This document shows positions 46,472 to 55,684 of a DNA stretch of 64,000 nt, piece by piece. Where the stretch lies: positions 1 to 64,000 of the forward strand of contig JBAXWR010000007.1 in NCBI GenBank assembly GCA_037128295.1, in the 5' to 3' direction. The notes beneath the pieces are model-generated. The model ran no database searches and was not told where the DNA came from. It saw only the letters and a program-made list of their open reading frames with translations. The translations under genes were made by a program, and so were the position numbers. This stretch comes from JAAFHB01 sp037128295 (GTDB lineage: Bacteria; Bacteroidota; Bacteroidia; Bacteroidales; Prolixibacteraceae). Position 1 is the stretch's first letter, and every line of letters starts with the position of its first letter.

Positions 46472-49378
46472 TCAATTGTTTTTTTTTGTTTTTATCCTGA
46501 TTACCGTAAATGAATTGGGTGGCAATTCTTCTTTAAGATATTGATTAATTGCGTATTCTGAAACCTGAGGTTTTGAAGAAAGTTCGTCCGGGTCACCAGT
46601 CAATACAGTTTTGATTGCTTTTGATCCAGCCAGTTTGATTCCGTTCAACTGAAGCGTAAGGTTCACTGAAGTGGATAAGTAATTGACCATCTTAAGGATC
46701 ACATCGCCACTTTTACTATCCTTCACAACAGAAACCGGAACCTGACCACCAGAAGTCCCGGAATCCCCCGATAGGGAAATACTACTGAGCAGTGATTCGT
46801 CGCCAGAATTTTGCCCATAAAGCTGCTGAACGTAGTAATTGACAGTTGGTTTGATTGTTGTATTGTTGAAGTAGATCAGATCCGGATTCCATTGAGTGTT
46901 TCCTTCCTTTGCCAAAAGTGGAGCGTAGGAGGCCATTTTCACAATATCCCCATTCCTTTCCAAAGAGGTCATACAGGCAGCTTCGGCCAATGCTGAACGA
47001 AGGGTATTCCTCCGTTTTACATCGTGGGCTGCATATTCGCCTACATAAACCCCCGATGTCTTTCTGTCGTAAGCGTCGTAGCGATTCAGGTGATCAAAAA
47101 ACCATTTGGGATCTTTATAATAATGTTCATCAACCATTTGCACTTTATTTTCGTTGGCGAACTTCCACCCAAGGTCAAAATCTTCACCATCCGGCATCGG
47201 ACCGACTGTTCCAACAATTGTTATTTCAGGATGTTTTACCTTCACTACATCAACAATCATTTTATAACGTTCCTTAAATTCCGGAGTTATTTTGTCTTCG
47301 TTGCCAATTCCTAGATATTCCAGATTGAAGGATTGCGGGTGTCCTGCCGCCGCCCTTTTGGCTCCCCATGTCGTCGTGACCGAACCATTTGCATATTCGA
47401 TCAGGTCCAAAACCTCCTGGATGTACCCATCCATATCGTCCATTGCCAATCCCCGCTGTCCGGTGCCACCTATCCGCCATGTGCCGCCTGAATTCTGGCA
47501 ACTTACTGCTGCGGGGAGGACAGGTAGAGGTTTAGCCCCAATGTCTTCACAATACTGGAAATATTCAAAATAGCCCAGGCCAACAGATTGGTGGTAATTC
47601 CAGATGTTTTTTTGCTCAACGCGTTGTTCGATAGGCCCGACTGTGTTTTTCCAGCGGTACATATTCCCAAGCCCATCGCCGTGGACAAGGCAACCTCCTG
47701 GAAACCTTATAAATTTGGGACGCAGATCTGAAATGGTTTGTGCCAGATCCTCCCGGAGTCCATTGGGTCGGTTCATAAAGGTCTTTTCAGGAAATAACGA
47801 AACAACATCAATCGCAAACTTGCCTTTTGCCTTTGCAAGAATAGATAGGCTGCAACTGTCGTTGCCTTGTTTTGCATTGATTGATAGCGTGTATTTTTTC
47901 CATTCCTTTGAATCTGACGTGAACCCACCTTCCCCACAAACTTCCCCTTTTTTATTAAGCAACCTGATCTGGAAAGGGACAGCCTTGTCCGAAACCTGGC
48001 GAATAAAAGCCGAGAAATTGTAGTTTTCGCCCTTTTTAATCACGATCCCATCGTATCCTGTATTGGTCAATCCAACCCCTTCCTGTCCCTCATCCTCCAC
48101 ATTCATAACTATATAATGGGGATTATTCGGATGTATCGGTTGATTGGTTTCAACAGAAATGGCCCCATAACCGAATCCTTTGGTCGTATATTGCCATGCT
48201 GTTAAAGGATTCCATCCCGACCGGTCAGCGGGAGTATATTCAAACGACCGGTTCTGAACCAATTCAGCATACAGCCCCCCATCAGCGGCATAGTTGATGT
48301 CCTCAAAAAATATCCCGAAAAGGTGGTCGCTGATTTTCTTCGATTTATTTGCATTGACTGTTAGTATAGCATCAACCGGTTTTTCTTTGACTATTGCTGA
48401 AATTCCTTCCAAAGTTGGTTTGACCTGAACAATCCGGTCACCTTCAAACATCATTTTGTCGATACAAACTTCGCGGTGAAACCCTGCCGATGGTCCCATT
48501 TTGATCCCATCAGGAACAGTAAACCGGTGATAGACAAGGTACCAATCGTCTTTACCCGGGATTTGAAGTACCGAATTGTGCCCGGTAGCATAAATCCCCT
48601 TTTCAGCATCCTGTTTTATAACTATATTATTGTCAGGTATTTCCAATTTTCCAAGCGGTGACTTTCCAGTGGCATAGCGGACTTTGTAATTCGGACTGCG
48701 GGTATCGTCTTCCGACCACATAAAATAGTATGTCCCTTTTCTGGCAAACACATAAACACCTTCCCTGAAAGTCGCATCAGGTGTGAGGATTCTCACTGTT
48801 TCCTGCTTAATGGACACCATGTCGTCGTTAAGTTCGGCGCCAGCCATGTAACCATTTCCCCAATAGAGGTAACTTTTTCCAGTGTCAGGGTCTGTAAAAA
48901 CATCAGGATCAATTTGCTGACCGTTCGTAATTCCTTTTGGGAAGTGGTCAATCAATGGTTTTCCACTGTCAGTAAATGGCCCGGTTGGGTTATCGGCGAC
49001 GGCTACCCCGATTTTTTGGGCTGCACAGAAATAGTAGAAATATTTATATGCTCCATTGATCTTTTTTTCGATGATGCAAGGTGCCCAGGCGTTCCTGTTC
49101 GCCCAGGTAATGTCTTTTTTAAGGTCAAGAATGACCCCAACGTCCTTCCAGTCAACCAGATTGTCAGACGAAAAAACTTTGAAGAAATCACCCGACCAGT
49201 TATCAAACCCGTCGCTGGTTGGGTAGAGGTAATATTTTCCGGTTTTCTGGGAGTACAGGATTTCTGGATCGGCGTAAAACCCTTTTAAAACAGGGTTGTG
49301 GTTTGTTGAGGGTTCCTGTGCGTCAACTGTAAAAACAACGATAAGGTTAATTAACAGGGAGAACAATTTTTTTTTCAT
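46472..49378 (-). CDS. GH43-GH51 fusion, predicted arabinofuranosidase/xylosidase
   Basis: A two-enzyme protein of 968 residues. I chose the ATG at 49378 because it opens a signal peptide (LLINLIVVFTVDA); the frame continues to 49459 but that part is unlikely to be translated. Residues about 30-340 are a GH43 five-blade propeller: base Asp37 in FYADPEI, pKa-modulating Asp157 in QIDPDVF, acid Glu206 in REGVYVF. From about 345 comes a GH51 alpha-L-arabinofuranosidase: DGGLYAELVQNRSFEY, acid/base Glu in GIGNED (around 693), nucleophile Glu in VGEYAAHD (around 781), then a C-terminal beta domain. Both active sites look complete. The combination suggests cooperating removal of arabinose side chains. 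Upstream 257 bp separate it from GH2. Confidence 0.92.
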   Translation of the reverse strand: MKKKLFSLLINLIVVFTVDAQEPSTNHNPVLKGFYADPEILYSQKTGKYYLYPTSDGFDNWSGDFFKVFSSDNLVDWKDVGVILDLKKDITWANRNAWAPCIIEKKINGAYKYFYYFCAAQKIGVAVADNPTGPFTDSGKPLIDHFPKGITNGQQIDPDVFTDPDTGKSYLYWGNGYMAGAELNDDMVSIKQETVRILTPDATFREGVYVFARKGTYYFMWSEDDTRSPNYKVRYATGKSPLGKLEIPDNNIVIKQDAEKGIYATGHNSVLQIPGKDDWYLVYHRFTVPDGIKMGPSAGFHREVCIDKMMFEGDRIVQVKPTLEGISAIVKEKPVDAILTVNANKSKKISDHLFGIFFEDINYAADGGLYAELVQNRSFEYTPADRSGWNPLTAWQYTTKGFGYGAISVETNQPIHPNNPHYIVMNVEDEGQEGVGLTNTGYDGIVIKKGENYNFSAFIRQVSDKAVPFQIRLLNKKGEVCGEGGFTSDSKEWKKYTLSINAKQGNDSCSLSILAKAKGKFAIDVVSLFPEKTFMNRPNGLREDLAQTISDLRPKFIRFPGGCLVHGDGLGNMYRWKNTVGPIEQRVEQKNIWNYHQSVGLGYFEYFQYCEDIGAKPLPVLPAAVSCQNSGGTWRIGGTGQRGLAMDDMDGYIQEVLDLIEYANGSVTTTWGAKRAAAGHPQSFNLEYLGIGNEDKITPEFKERYKMIVDVVKVKHPEITIVGTVGPMPDGEDFDLGWKFANENKVQMVDEHYYKDPKWFFDHLNRYDAYDRKTSGVYVGEYAAHDVKRRNTLRSALAEAACMTSLERNGDIVKMASYAPLLAKEGNTQWNPDLIYFNNTTIKPTVNYYVQQLYGQNSGDESLLSSISLSGDSGTSGGQVPVSVVKDSKSGDVILKMVNYLSTSVNLTLQLNGIKLAGSKAIKTVLTGDPDELSSKPQVSEYAINQYLKEELPPNSFTVIRIKTKKNN

Positions 49379-49494
49379 TCCTTTGGAAAATTTTAATTGC
49401 CCAAAGTTAATTTTTTTTTGAAAAATGCGCCGAAGTTTAGATTTTGCCGTTGTAAGCATTGAGGCAATATTTCATATTTTCCAGGTTGATATTA

Positions 49495-49530
49495 CTGCTT
49501 TTGAACAAAATTAGCGCTGCTCAAAAGCAG
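49495..49530. repeat. Perfect inverted repeat ahead of the GH43-GH51 gene
   Basis: The arms CTGCTTTTGA (49495-49504) and TCAAAAGCAG (49521-49530) are perfect complements around a 16-base loop. It lies about 115 bp before the chosen start codon. An alternative small hairpin can form inside the second arm. It may be a leader structure or operator; no T-run follows on the minus strand. Confidence 0.5.
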
Positions 49531-49566
49531 ATTCCACTTACAACACCTTATTATGTATATGCGATT

Positions 49567-49597
49567 TAAAACCTACATAATAGATACATAGGTTTTA
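49567..49597. repeat. Inverted repeat with CATAGG-type motif downstream of GH2
   Basis: Nine-base arms TAAAACCTA (49567-49575) and TAGGTTTTA (49589-49597) flank a 13-base AT-rich loop, 39 bp past the GH2 stop. The right arm contains ACATAGGTTT, shared with the intergenic region on the other side of the GH2 gene (CACATAGGTTT at 53758). Confidence 0.45.
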
Positions 49598-49635
49598 TTT
49601 AACGACATGTTTTTCGGGGAAAAGTCGGAAATTCC

Positions 49636-52600
49636 TTATTTCCCCAAAACAGGAACAATCGTTATTTGTCTTTCATACAGTTGAGGCATAGCCCTGTAGG
49701 CATCAAAAATAGAACGGGCCGTGCATCCAACGCCAGAAGTGGCATAATCAAGGTTTAATGTGGTTCCGTCCTGTTCCTTAAGCTGATACGTGTACATGGC
49801 TTTAGTCAAATTCTCGGTCGAGTAATTTGAGGCATTGAAATTGAACAGCTCGTTCATTTTCACATTTATGCCAACTCCCTCCATATCAGTTATTTTCATC
49901 CAACGGTTGTCTGTACGCAAACCGTAATCCTGTGGAATAAGGTAGGGTTCGTACATCTCTTTTACCGAAGTTTTATAGATTCCGATTTTGTATCCTGTCT
50001 TCCGGTCGGGATAATTTTCCTGCGGGCCACGGCCATACCATTCAACCTGATCTAAATTCTTGCCAAGGGTCAATGTCAGCCCGATGCGTGGCAGCCAAAG
50101 AGGCATGTTTCCCTGGGGAATAACTTTATGGTTCAAATTTATAACACCATCATTTGAAATGACATACGAATATAAATTTTCGAATCCATTGCTTTGAATC
50201 CCATAAACATAAAGGTCTTTCTTTTCTTTCTTTTTGCTGCTTCCGGTCAGGCAAATCTCTCTCACATCCACATAGACTTTTCCATTCACTTCCTTACATT
50301 CGACCGACATCGGATAATAGGTCAAAGTATCCAATCCTGTTGAATAAAACTCAGTAGCCACCTGATTGCCAAATCCTGTTTTCCAGTTGTTGGATTGCGC
50401 AGCCCTGGAATTCCAATTGTCCTGCTCGTTGGCCAGGGGTGCACGCCAGACATTCAGTTTTATTGGGGATTTCAACATTTCTTTGCCTTTGAGTTGAATG
50501 GATTTTAGCATACCACTTTTCCTGTCGAATGTATATTTGAAATCTGCGCCTGTAACAGCAATCTCATTTCCAGATTGTTTCAGGTCGAGATTTGTTTTTT
50601 GCTCCTTTGGTAATTCTTCGGCTTTCTGAACCCAGGGCAATTCAAGCTGGTCCCAAGAAACCTCATGACCTGCTTTTGCCCACAATTCATCTTTGATCAA
50701 AGAAGAAGAAATTGTAACCCTATATTCTTTACCAGGTTTTAAAACTGGCTTTTGGTAAGGAATCTGAATAAGCTTCTTTGATTGTGCCGGTACTTGTAAT
50801 TTCAGGTCACCTTCCTGAACCACTTCGCCATCGGCTTCGAGGGACCAGTGGGTCTTGTAATTGGAGGCATCCAGGTAATTGTTCCGGTTCCACACTTCTG
50901 CCCACCCTTTTTCTACATCGATAAGTTTAACTGAAATTGGCTGTACCGATTTCTTCATTTGCCACATTTCGGGCTGAGGTCTTCTGTCGGGCCAGATGCT
51001 TCCATAAGTTCTGGCGCCAATTCCATAACTGAAGTAAGTTCCCTGATCGGATTCTTTTTCAAAATCTAGCCATAAAGCAGCTTTTTTGGGATCAAAATTG
51101 CCCGGGAGGACGGCATCATTGAAAACACCGACATTGTCGAGCTGGGCATCGCAAATGTAAACATGTGTTTCCTGTCCGTGTTCCTCTGCATTGCGGCCAA
51201 TGTTGATAGGAAAAGGGAAATTGCTGACCTTTCCTGAAGCTGCCAATGATGCAATCGCTTTGCCGTCGATAAAGACAGTCAGTGCTTTACCATCATAAAC
51301 CCCTGTCAATTTATGCCAATTATTTTCCCAGTTTGAAGGCAATCCGGTCCTGAGGATGTATGGTTTATCTGTATAGATGTAAAAGTCAAGCGAGTCTTTT
51401 CCGCGCTGCTGTAATCCAAACTGATAATTTCCTTTGGTGATGAACGATCCGCAACTGCTGACAAGTTTCCGTGGAAATACATCGCAAGTCAATGTAAGTT
51501 GATCTCCTCTTATTTCGACATTATTCTGGCGGTAAACTTCCACCCATTGATCATGTCCGTTAAGGTCCAGCACATTACCGTTCACACCCTTCACAAGTTT
51601 TGCATTCCCCATTAAATGAGCCGGCGTATTGTTTGGGGACGAATCGGTTATGAGACGAGCACTTTCTTTTAACCCTGGACTTACAAAATCCCAGATTGCA
51701 CCACCCATTGTTCTTGGGTGGGAATAGATCACACGCCAGTAATCATCGAGTCCACCCCCTCCATTGCCTGCAACCGACAGGTATTCGTCCATAAACGAAG
51801 GACGGCTATCTGAACTGTCGGGGATAACGGCAACCTGCATTTCTAATTCCATAGGGGAAGGATAACGCGGCCCGATAATGTCTTCGGCAGGATGGGAATA
51901 GGCATTTCCACCGTACATCCAATAACGGGTCGGATCGTATTTTCTTCCTTCTTTGACTACTTCTGTAATATTTGATCCCTCGCCACTTTCATTTCCGGAA
52001 CTCCAGAACAGGATACACGGATGGTTCCTGTCCCTTAAAACCATTTGACGGACACGCTCTTTGTACATTTCCTTGAATTCCGGCATGGTTGAGACATATT
52101 CGGTGGCATGAGATTCAACACCAGCTTCATCAATAATAAACAAACCATATTCATCTGCCAATTCAAGGTATTTGGTAACCGGAGGATAATGTGAAGTACG
52201 TACTGCATTGAAATTGAATTGCTTCAATATTTCAAAGTCTTTACGGATTGTTTCCTCATTCATCGTATGACCCAATTCGGGATGCTGCATATGCGAATTT
52301 TGTGCATTTACTTTTACAGGAATGCCATTCAGAAAAAATGTCTCACCACGGATTTCAGTTTTTTTGAATCCGATCCTGGTTTCTGAACGATCTTTGATAC
52401 TACCATCTTCGGCAAGCAATTGCATTTTCAGTGTGTATAGGTTTGGCGTTTCGGAGGTCCATTTCCTGGGATTGATAATGCTTTTCTCCAACGAAAATTG
52501 GGTTTTGCCAAGCTTGTCCAGCGAAACTTTTTCACTTGAAAATTCCGTCACCAGTTTATTGCCGGAATCGAAAAGTTGAGCTTTTACTGTGAAAACAGAT

Positions 52601-53451
52601 GCGGCGGATTCCTTGTATTTTTTGACATCCACTTTGACATCAAGTTTAGCATCGGCATATTTTGCATCCAGATCTGTAATGACCTGCCAGTCGAATAGCC
52701 TTTCGTTAGGGGAGGAGTACAACCAAACATTGTCAAAGATACCAGCAAGGCGCCAATAGTCCTGGCCTTCAAGGTAATAACCATCGGAATACTTCAATAC
52801 CAATACGGCTACAGTATTTTTGCCAGGACGGAGATATTTGGAGACATTGTATTCCGAAGGTTCCTGGGCACCTTCGTTGTACCCGACTTCCTGCCCGTTG
52901 ACCCAGACAAAGGAAGCTGAAGCGACTTTCTCGAAACGGAGGAAAGTTTGTCCACCCTTAAAATTTGCAGGTAAATTAAACGACATCCGATAGGCTCCGG
53001 TAGGGTTATATTCCTTAGGAACATATGGGACAGAAACGCCGAACGGGTTAAAATCTTGCTGAGGTTTGCCTCCAAAGCCCCTGGAAGACTTATCTTTAGG
53101 TGCTAAGATATTATACGGGGCACGCACGTTTCGGAATAGCTTATCCCCAAAACCTTTCATTTCCCAGTTGCCGGGTACATCAATTGATGACCATTTTGTG
53201 TCGTTGAATTTTGCGGTATAGAAATCCTGGGGAATGCCATCCGGAGTATCTGAATAGAAAAATTTCCATTTTCCGTTCAGTGAAAGGTTTTTTTCCGGGA
53301 TATAATAGGCCCGACCTTCCTCCTGGTTCAATTCAAATACCGAAGTATTCTCGATATATTGAGGAAGGTTATTTAAAAACCCCTTTTTTTGGGCTGAAAC
53401 AGAAAAACACAATGCCAATAGCAAGCAACTGGAAATGAATGGATTTCTCAT
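49636..53451 (-). CDS. GH2 beta-galactosidase-like enzyme with inserted LamG-like domain
   Basis: A 1271-residue exported enzyme (signal FISSCLLLALCFSVSA), longer than the usual 1000-1050 of LacZ-type GH2. Order: sugar-binding jelly roll with WKFFYSDTPDGIP and IDVPGNWEMKGFGD, immunoglobulin-like domain, barrel with NSHMQHPELGHTMNEETIRKD, acid/base Glu in WSSGNESGEG (around 487) and nucleophile Glu in FMDEYLSVAGNGGGG (around 555). After GGAIWDFVSPG a LamG/concanavalin-like domain of about 180 residues is inserted (WVEVYRQNNVEIRG to YICDAQLDNVGVF). GH2 sequence then resumes at YGSIWPDRRPQPEMWQMKK, followed by the C-terminal LacZ-type super-sandwich (VEWYGRGPQENYPDRKTG). It is the first gene of the arabinose/galactose cluster, with a 403-bp control region upstream. 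Confidence 0.92.
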   Translation of the reverse strand: MRNPFISSCLLLALCFSVSAQKKGFLNNLPQYIENTSVFELNQEEGRAYYIPEKNLSLNGKWKFFYSDTPDGIPQDFYTAKFNDTKWSSIDVPGNWEMKGFGDKLFRNVRAPYNILAPKDKSSRGFGGKPQQDFNPFGVSVPYVPKEYNPTGAYRMSFNLPANFKGGQTFLRFEKVASASFVWVNGQEVGYNEGAQEPSEYNVSKYLRPGKNTVAVLVLKYSDGYYLEGQDYWRLAGIFDNVWLYSSPNERLFDWQVITDLDAKYADAKLDVKVDVKKYKESAASVFTVKAQLFDSGNKLVTEFSSEKVSLDKLGKTQFSLEKSIINPRKWTSETPNLYTLKMQLLAEDGSIKDRSETRIGFKKTEIRGETFFLNGIPVKVNAQNSHMQHPELGHTMNEETIRKDFEILKQFNFNAVRTSHYPPVTKYLELADEYGLFIIDEAGVESHATEYVSTMPEFKEMYKERVRQMVLRDRNHPCILFWSSGNESGEGSNITEVVKEGRKYDPTRYWMYGGNAYSHPAEDIIGPRYPSPMELEMQVAVIPDSSDSRPSFMDEYLSVAGNGGGGLDDYWRVIYSHPRTMGGAIWDFVSPGLKESARLITDSSPNNTPAHLMGNAKLVKGVNGNVLDLNGHDQWVEVYRQNNVEIRGDQLTLTCDVFPRKLVSSCGSFITKGNYQFGLQQRGKDSLDFYIYTDKPYILRTGLPSNWENNWHKLTGVYDGKALTVFIDGKAIASLAASGKVSNFPFPINIGRNAEEHGQETHVYICDAQLDNVGVFNDAVLPGNFDPKKAALWLDFEKESDQGTYFSYGIGARTYGSIWPDRRPQPEMWQMKKSVQPISVKLIDVEKGWAEVWNRNNYLDASNYKTHWSLEADGEVVQEGDLKLQVPAQSKKLIQIPYQKPVLKPGKEYRVTISSSLIKDELWAKAGHEVSWDQLELPWVQKAEELPKEQKTNLDLKQSGNEIAVTGADFKYTFDRKSGMLKSIQLKGKEMLKSPIKLNVWRAPLANEQDNWNSRAAQSNNWKTGFGNQVATEFYSTGLDTLTYYPMSVECKEVNGKVYVDVREICLTGSSKKKEKKDLYVYGIQSNGFENLYSYVISNDGVINLNHKVIPQGNMPLWLPRIGLTLTLGKNLDQVEWYGRGPQENYPDRKTGYKIGIYKTSVKEMYEPYLIPQDYGLRTDNRWMKITDMEGVGINVKMNELFNFNASNYSTENLTKAMYTYQLKEQDGTTLNLDYATSGVGCTARSIFDAYRAMPQLYERQITIVPVLGK

Positions 53452-53547
53452 ATTAATACCTGAATATTAGATGATTAAATGAATTATAAGCAATTTTAAA
53501 ATTAGTTTTTCAATAAATGCAAATGGATATACTGAAAATATTGTGTG

Positions 53548-53555
53548 CAAATATA
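53548..53555 (-). promoter_or_regulatory. Possible -7 promoter box of the GH2 gene
   Basis: On the minus strand TATATTTG fits TAnnTTTG, 96 bp before the GH2 ATG. A TTG at the -33 distance is not evident, so activation by a regulator would be needed if it is used. Confidence 0.4.
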
Positions 53556-53664
53556 GGGAAATAGAATTTTATAATAATATTGACATTGTTTCAGTTAAGC
53601 CCTATTCTTTGGTATGTCCAGCAAGGATTCTGGATTATCTTTGGATTAACACTGATTTCGACTT

Positions 53665-53702
53665 TAGGATATACAAGACAATATTTTATCTTGTATATCC
53701 TA
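53665..53702. repeat. Long perfect palindrome upstream of GH2
   Basis: Fourteen-base arms (TAGGATATACAAGA at 53665-53678 and its complement at 53689-53702) flank a 10-base AT-rich loop. It lies roughly 110-150 bp upstream of the possible GH2 promoter, where an activator site could sit. It is one of the longest perfect inverted repeats I found in the window. A dispersed-repeat remnant is an alternative. Confidence 0.65.
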
Positions 53703-53707
53703 ATATG

Positions 53708-53765
53708 CCTATGTGTCTAAGATTCAACATGATAGGCACATATGTTTAAATATCAGCCACATAGG
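53708..53765. repeat. CACATAGG motif pair
   Basis: CCTATGTG (53708-53715) and its complement CACATAGG (53758-53765) lie inverted, with a partial GGCACATATG between them. A related ACATAGG occurs at 49587-49593. Sequences of this CACATAGG type recur between genes in Bacteroidota as I recall, so this may be a worn dispersed repeat rather than an operator. The rest of the gap 53766-53854 shows nothing I can support. Confidence 0.4.
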
Positions 53766-53854
53766 TTTGTCCAGATGCAAAAGTGTATCACTTCCTCTGT
53801 GATTTGGGATTTATAAACATCATGTACCATAGTTGGCGACTATTGGGTTGAAAA

Positions 53855-54271
53855 TTATTTAATTACCCCAATAACCAGTAGAATATTGGCAAATCTTTTT
53901 GTTTCTCCTGTTGCAATCACAAGACATGTATCGGATGATTTTACTTCTTCATAAAATTCAAATCGTTTTATTTTCTTTAATGGATTTGTGGTTCCCAAGA
54001 TATTCTCAAATTCCGAATGAATCGGCTGAATACTTTCCTCAGGAGGGATCATAACCATTGCAGACTCTATTGGGACATAATCTTTTAAAACATTTAAAAC
54101 ATCAGTTACGCCAACTAATCCAGGTGCAAGATTAAGAAATACTTTTTTGGCTGTAACAGGAGGGCAAGTTGAAAAGGGGAAATTACCATCAGCGATCAAT
54201 ATTCTTGAGCCGTGACCATTCCTTCCTAACGCTGAAAGTATCTCCGGATGTAATAATTTTATTTTTAACAT
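53855..54271 (-). CDS. fucU: RbsD/FucU-family sugar mutarotase, FucU-like
   Basis: A 138-residue cytoplasmic protein that should interconvert the alpha and beta anomers of a free sugar, most likely L-fucose. The N-terminal block HPEILSALGRNGHGSRILIADGNFP contains the conserved catalytic His and the GHG and DxNFP elements typical of FucU rather than RbsD (which has DAGLP). The C-terminal block ends ATGETKRFANILLVIGVIK. Length matches the family (about 140). It is the last gene of the catabolic operon, 62 bp after the MFS transporter. L-fucose released by the GH29 and GH95 enzymes would be a natural substrate. Other pentoses or deoxy-sugars remain possible. Confidence 0.85.
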   Translation of the reverse strand: MLKIKLLHPEILSALGRNGHGSRILIADGNFPFSTCPPVTAKKVFLNLAPGLVGVTDVLNVLKDYVPIESAMVMIPPEESIQPIHSEFENILGTTNPLKKIKRFEFYEEVKSSDTCLVIATGETKRFANILLVIGVIK

Positions 54272-54333
54272 ATCATTTATTTTTTAATTTGAACTCGTTC
54301 CCAATCGTGATAGGTTAGATTGCTAAACTCAAA

Positions 54334-55641
54334 TCACTTTTTATCTATTTCATTGTCGGCATAGGCTTGTAATTCTTCGTTTCGAACAAGTGGTCCCGTC
54401 ATAAAGAGCACAATGGCCAATCCAACCAATGCAATCATTCCATAGCCAATAAATACAGCGCCATATGCAAATGTATAATTAAAGTGCGTGGAGAGGGTCT
54501 TTATCGACAGTCCTGAGATTGACTGAAACAACACGCCGCCTAAACCTGCCCCTACACTCGCAATTCCCCATACAGAGGCAATTGCACTCTTAGGAACGAC
54601 ATCTGCCGGGAATGCCATTGTATTCGCCGTATAGGCTGCATACCCAAATCCGGCTATGGCCAGAACGATTAGTGCACCAATGGGGCCATTGATAATCAGT
54701 GGTCCTAAAAGCAGGGATAAGGCCATCATCAGACCAAAGATACCCACAGCAATTTTTCTCGCTTTGGGTATTTCTATCCCTTTTTTTATTAACCGCTGTG
54801 TGAACAACCCACCCAGAATGTTACCAAAATCAGCAACAATAAAGGGGAACATGGCAAACCAGCCAATTTGTGCCAGATTCCAGCCATAAACATCTGCCAG
54901 GTATCTGCCTATCCAAAAAGTAATAAAATACCAAACCGGATCCATAAAAATTTTCGAGATTGTGAGACCTAGAACAAACCTGTTTTTAAGTAATTTCTGG
55001 GGGGGAATAATTCTTGCTTTTGTTTCTTTGACAACTGTCTTGGGCGTATAATAGATAAACCAAAACATTGCCAACCACAGATATCCCAACAATCCAATTA
55101 CTACAAAAGTAATTTGCCATCCGAAGGTTATACCCAACCAGGCTATCAATGGAGGCGCAACAACGGCCCCCACTGCAGCTCCGCTGTTAAAGATACCTGA
55201 GGCTGTAGATCGCTCCTTCGCAGGAAACCATTCGGAAGTAAGTTTGATTGCGGCAGGCCAGTTTCCTGCTTCTCCTATTCCCAATAAAAAGCGGAAGATT
55301 CCAAATTGGAAGGGCGACATAGCAAGAGCATGAAGGATTCCAGCAGTGGTCCAGAAAGCCATGCTGAGTGAGTAGCCTAACCTTGTTCCTAGTTTATCAA
55401 TAGCAAATCCCGAAAAGGCATTGGAGATCATGTAGGCAATGAAAAAGGCAGAAGCGATATACCCGAACGCGTCGTCAGGGATCATGTCGTGCAGTGGTCC
55501 CTTGGCTGTCAGATAATTGAATGATAACCTGTGTACATAGTTCAGCACTGTTGCTACAAAAGCAAAAGAGATCATTACCCATCGCATTTTCAACGGCTTG
55601 TTCTGCGCTGCAAACTCTTCATTTATAACATTTTTGTTCAT
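54334..55641 (-). CDS. MFS transporter, ExuT/ACS-like sugar (acid) permease
   Basis: A 435-residue inner-membrane permease with about 12 hydrophobic helices. The motifs GFAIDKLGTRLGYSLSMAFWTTAG, FLLGIGEAGNWPAAIKLTSEWFPAKERSTASGIFNSG and PPLIAWLGITFGWQITFVVIG are those of the anion:cation symporter family, which includes the hexuronate transporter ExuT. This suggests import of a uronic or aldonic acid, not free fucose (which usually uses FucP-type permeases). It lies 43 bp after a Gfo/Idh/MocA gene and before fucU. The substrate cannot be fixed from the sequence. Confidence 0.85.
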   Translation of the reverse strand: MNKNVINEEFAAQNKPLKMRWVMISFAFVATVLNYVHRLSFNYLTAKGPLHDMIPDDAFGYIASAFFIAYMISNAFSGFAIDKLGTRLGYSLSMAFWTTAGILHALAMSPFQFGIFRFLLGIGEAGNWPAAIKLTSEWFPAKERSTASGIFNSGAAVGAVVAPPLIAWLGITFGWQITFVVIGLLGYLWLAMFWFIYYTPKTVVKETKARIIPPQKLLKNRFVLGLTISKIFMDPVWYFITFWIGRYLADVYGWNLAQIGWFAMFPFIVADFGNILGGLFTQRLIKKGIEIPKARKIAVGIFGLMMALSLLLGPLIINGPIGALIVLAIAGFGYAAYTANTMAFPADVVPKSAIASVWGIASVGAGLGGVLFQSISGLSIKTLSTHFNYTFAYGAVFIGYGMIALVGLAIVLFMTGPLVRNEELQAYADNEIDKK

Positions 55642-55684
55642 AAACTGATGACTGTATAAAACTCGATTTATTTGGGGTGCGTTT

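Noticed and set aside
49379..49459. N-terminal extension of the GH43-GH51 gene
   Set aside because: The added residues are basic and precede a signal peptide that starts at 49378.
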